DNA of 64,000 nucleotides from Tetragonia tetragonoides (lineage: Eukaryota; Streptophyta; Magnoliopsida; Caryophyllales; Aizoaceae): NCBI GenBank assembly GCA_038025085.1, contig CM076140.1, positions 3,598,501-3,662,500 on the forward strand, in the 5' to 3' direction. Position 1 is the stretch's first letter; the number at the start of each line of letters is the position of its first letter. The notes beneath the pieces are model-generated. The model worked only from the letters and a program-made list of their open reading frames with translations, searched no databases and was not told the DNA's origin. The position numbers and the translations under genes are program-made. This document shows positions 62,370 through 64,000 of the stretch, in pieces.

Positions 62370-62808
62370 GCCATTGGGCTGAAATGGTTGTTTTCGATGA
62401 CAACGTTTACAAAATAGTTGGGGCTGTAATGGTCCACTACTAGACGCCTCACGCCACTAACAAATATTTTGGTCCATTTGCCAAAAATTCTGTTTGCCTG
62501 TCTGATCTCAGCCCATCCAGTAGACATGATTAGATCAATTTCAGCAACAATCGCAAATCACCCCCGAAACCAGAACTATCTTCCTTTTTCTGAAGGAATC
62601 TCTGAAACCAGAACTATCTTCCTTTTTCTGAAGGAATCTCTATCAAAATGACTTGGCGCATTCTTTTGCAGCGTGGGCTGCCTCCTCTAATTTTGTAGGG
62701 ACGTTTGATCCCGTGGAGTTTCCCCCTAACTTCCGACTCTAGGTTGTAAGCTTGTTTTTTGGGTCACTTTAATACAATCTTGCAACCTCTTGTCTAGCCC
62801 AAAAAAAA
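62370..62808 (+). pseudogene. Decayed LINE 3' end (RNase H remnant and poly-A tail)
   Basis: The plus strand shows a degenerate RNase H reading frame. It ends in a well-preserved tail DLAHSFAAWAASSNFVGTFD, then PVEFPPNFRL and TAG at about 62740. A short 3' UTR and an A-run follow (62800-62808). Upstream, DNVYKIVGAVMVHY and KYFGPFAKNS read in RNase H-like order but with stops. No target duplication was found. Confidence 0.6.
62568..62644. repeat. Tandem duplication of a ~38-bp segment
   Basis: GAAACCAGAACTATCTTCCT followed by TTTTCTGAAGGAATCTCT occurs twice in direct succession inside the LINE remnant. Confidence 0.9.
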
Positions 62809-63236
62809 AGCTAATAAGTCTAGAAGTTTGGAATACTTCCAAGATATACTACATCAAATGTAGTCACTAAAAAGTGTAGAAGTTCTGCATGTATAGAGTT
62901 AATTATCAGGTACAAACACTGCATCTAGCAAGAATTACTCGCCTCAGCTGGGTTAAAATTGAAATTACTAAACATACTTTCTGACCAGCTACTGACATGT
63001 TCCTAAAATTTCTCATGGTGCTTCTACAACTACAAAGATAGAGGATATGAAAACGTGTTTAATATTGTTTGTTTTCTCTAATATATATGTGGAGGGTGAA
63101 AAAAAGAAGCATCTATTGAATTTATAAGAATCCTTATACGTCTACACAATATGAAAATTGATAATCATTCTCACTTTTCGTTGTCATCCTATAAACCTCT
63201 TCAAACTACCAGGATCCACATGTCAAAACTACCACA
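62809..63236. other. Noncoding region, 3' flank of the transporter gene
   Basis: No coding signal is seen. It probably contains the 3' UTR of the minus-strand transporter gene. Confidence 0.4.
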
Positions 63237-63458
63237 TCAGACCTTGTCATCTAATTTTTCGTTTACAAGGGGGATCATTTCAGTCCGATTTCTCGGAGTC
63301 CTGGGCGTTCTTGGGGTTCCTGGCGGTTGTTGTGATATCAAGTGTCTCACATAGCCATAGAAAGTACATCCAACCAGCGTAATACCACAGCCAATAGCAT
63401 TTAAACTTGAAATAGGATTTCTGAATATCAACCACGAAACCAGGACAGCAACTGCAAC
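63237..63458 (-). CDS. Nucleotide-sugar transporter, GONST5/UDP-galactose transporter type, last exon (partial)
   Basis: These Golgi proteins of the drug/metabolite transporter superfamily exchange nucleotide sugars for nucleoside monophosphates, feeding wall polysaccharide and glycan synthesis. One exon of 73 codons plus stop is visible. It begins after an acceptor at 63459-63461. It reads VAVAVLVSWLIFRNPISSLN, then the last membrane helix (GCGITLVGCTFYGYVRH) and a cytosolic tail with PPGTPRTPRTPRNRTEM, ending VNEKLDDKV. The repeated TPRTPR tail is characteristic of this subgroup. The remaining exons lie beyond the window; 63462-64000 shows no further exon and is read as intron. AT1G77610 and AT1G21870 are the Arabidopsis relatives I recall. 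Confidence 0.9.
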   Translation of the reverse strand, partial: VAVAVLVSWLIFRNPISSLNAIGCGITLVGCTFYGYVRHLISQQPPGTPRTPRTPRNRTEMIPLVNEKLDDKV

Positions 63459-64000
63459 CTGAATGAAACCAGGACAAAAAAGCGTTCACACTTCAGTGGC
63501 CAATCTACAATACGCCAACAATAATTTGAAGAGTTTCCAACTATTTCACTAAATGAATCAAGTAATGGAAGTGGAAGCCCCAGTCACAACGTATGTCAAG
63601 GGAGTCCCCAATAAAATTTGTTAGTTTAGCTAGGAGTGAGGGCGGAGAGATCACACTTTGGTTGCCAAACAATCTATACACAATACATGTTAAGAGAAAT
63701 GCCGTTCTCCACTTGCAGGAAGCCCCTTGTCCGAACTGAAAACTTTAGTAATGAAAGGCAGGCACTACAAGCTATCCTCAAGTTTGGACTCAGAAACTAT
63801 AATTGCTAATCGCTCTTGTTGAATAACCTAGAACGAGGCTCAACTAAGCATGCTCATAACATCAGTTGTGGCTTATAACTGAGTGTAATTATTCATTCTC
63901 ATCTACGCTTAATTACCCACTCCAAAGGTTACTAACACAGATATAATCCGTTATGTTCCAAAGCCAAAGAGTAGTGAATCTATTCAAGCAATTGGAGCAG
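63459..64000 (-). other. Intron of the nucleotide-sugar transporter gene
   Basis: No coding exon could be matched to the family here. The sequence from the acceptor at 63459 to the window end is taken as intron. Confidence 0.5.

Overview
The window is nuclear DNA of a flowering plant, most likely a eudicot. Genes are rich in introns with GT-AG borders, AT-rich introns and plant-specific families (LysM-GPI receptor, basic secretory protein, nepenthesin-type protease). Between the genes lie plant transposons of almost every class. Some small repeats (runs of CAACAAAGTTAAA, TGAACTGAACTGAA) remind me of Caryophyllales genomes; that lineage guess is weak.

Layout. 1-8.6 kb: the last two exons of a ChaC-type gamma-glutamylcyclotransferase (+), then, convergent, a complete nine-exon gene for a DEK_C/CHZ-motif chromatin protein (-). 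8.76-20.15 kb: a transposon block with two Helitron-like elements, a hAT-like MITE, two Tourist-like MITEs, a LINE 3' fragment, and a full-length but decayed L1-type LINE with a 14-bp target duplication. 20.7-25.2 kb: a conserved plant gene of unknown function (+) and a basic-secretory-protein homologue that has lost its zinc motif (-). 26.0-29.5 kb: the TFIIH subunit TFB4 (-), carrying a small hAT-like MITE. 30.6-32.0 kb: a tandem array built from alternating 22-bp half-units. 33.3-34.7 kb: a dead nepenthesin-like aspartic protease.

35.0-38.4 kb: a LYM-type LysM-GPI receptor (-), divergent from a large ELG1/ATAD5-type alternative clamp-loader gene (41.0-53.6 kb, +, about 19 exons). 54.3-58.5 kb: a Tourist-like MITE, a hAT-like element with perfect 8-bp target duplications, and a SINE with a long target duplication. 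59.3-60.7 kb: a universal-stress-protein-like gene (+). 62.3-62.8 kb: a decayed LINE tail. 63.2 kb to the end: the last exon of a GONST5/UDP-galactose-type nucleotide-sugar transporter (-).

How the genes relate. They are independent housekeeping or plant-specific genes, not a pathway. The order LYM - ELG1 - GONST5-like matches, as I recall it, the Arabidopsis neighbours AT1G77630-AT1G77620-AT1G77610. The GGCT/CHZ pair matches AT1G44790/AT1G44780. ELG1, the DEK_C/CHZ protein and TFB4 all act on DNA or chromatin. I found no convincing new multi-gene system. The most unusual points are an exon-pair duplication with preserved intron phase and length in the CHZ gene, duplicated AT-hook exons plus three ~75-residue repeats and a GC-AG intron in ELG1, the 22+22-bp array, and the nested transposon stack. 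Exon borders were derived by hand from frame continuity and splice-site sequence.
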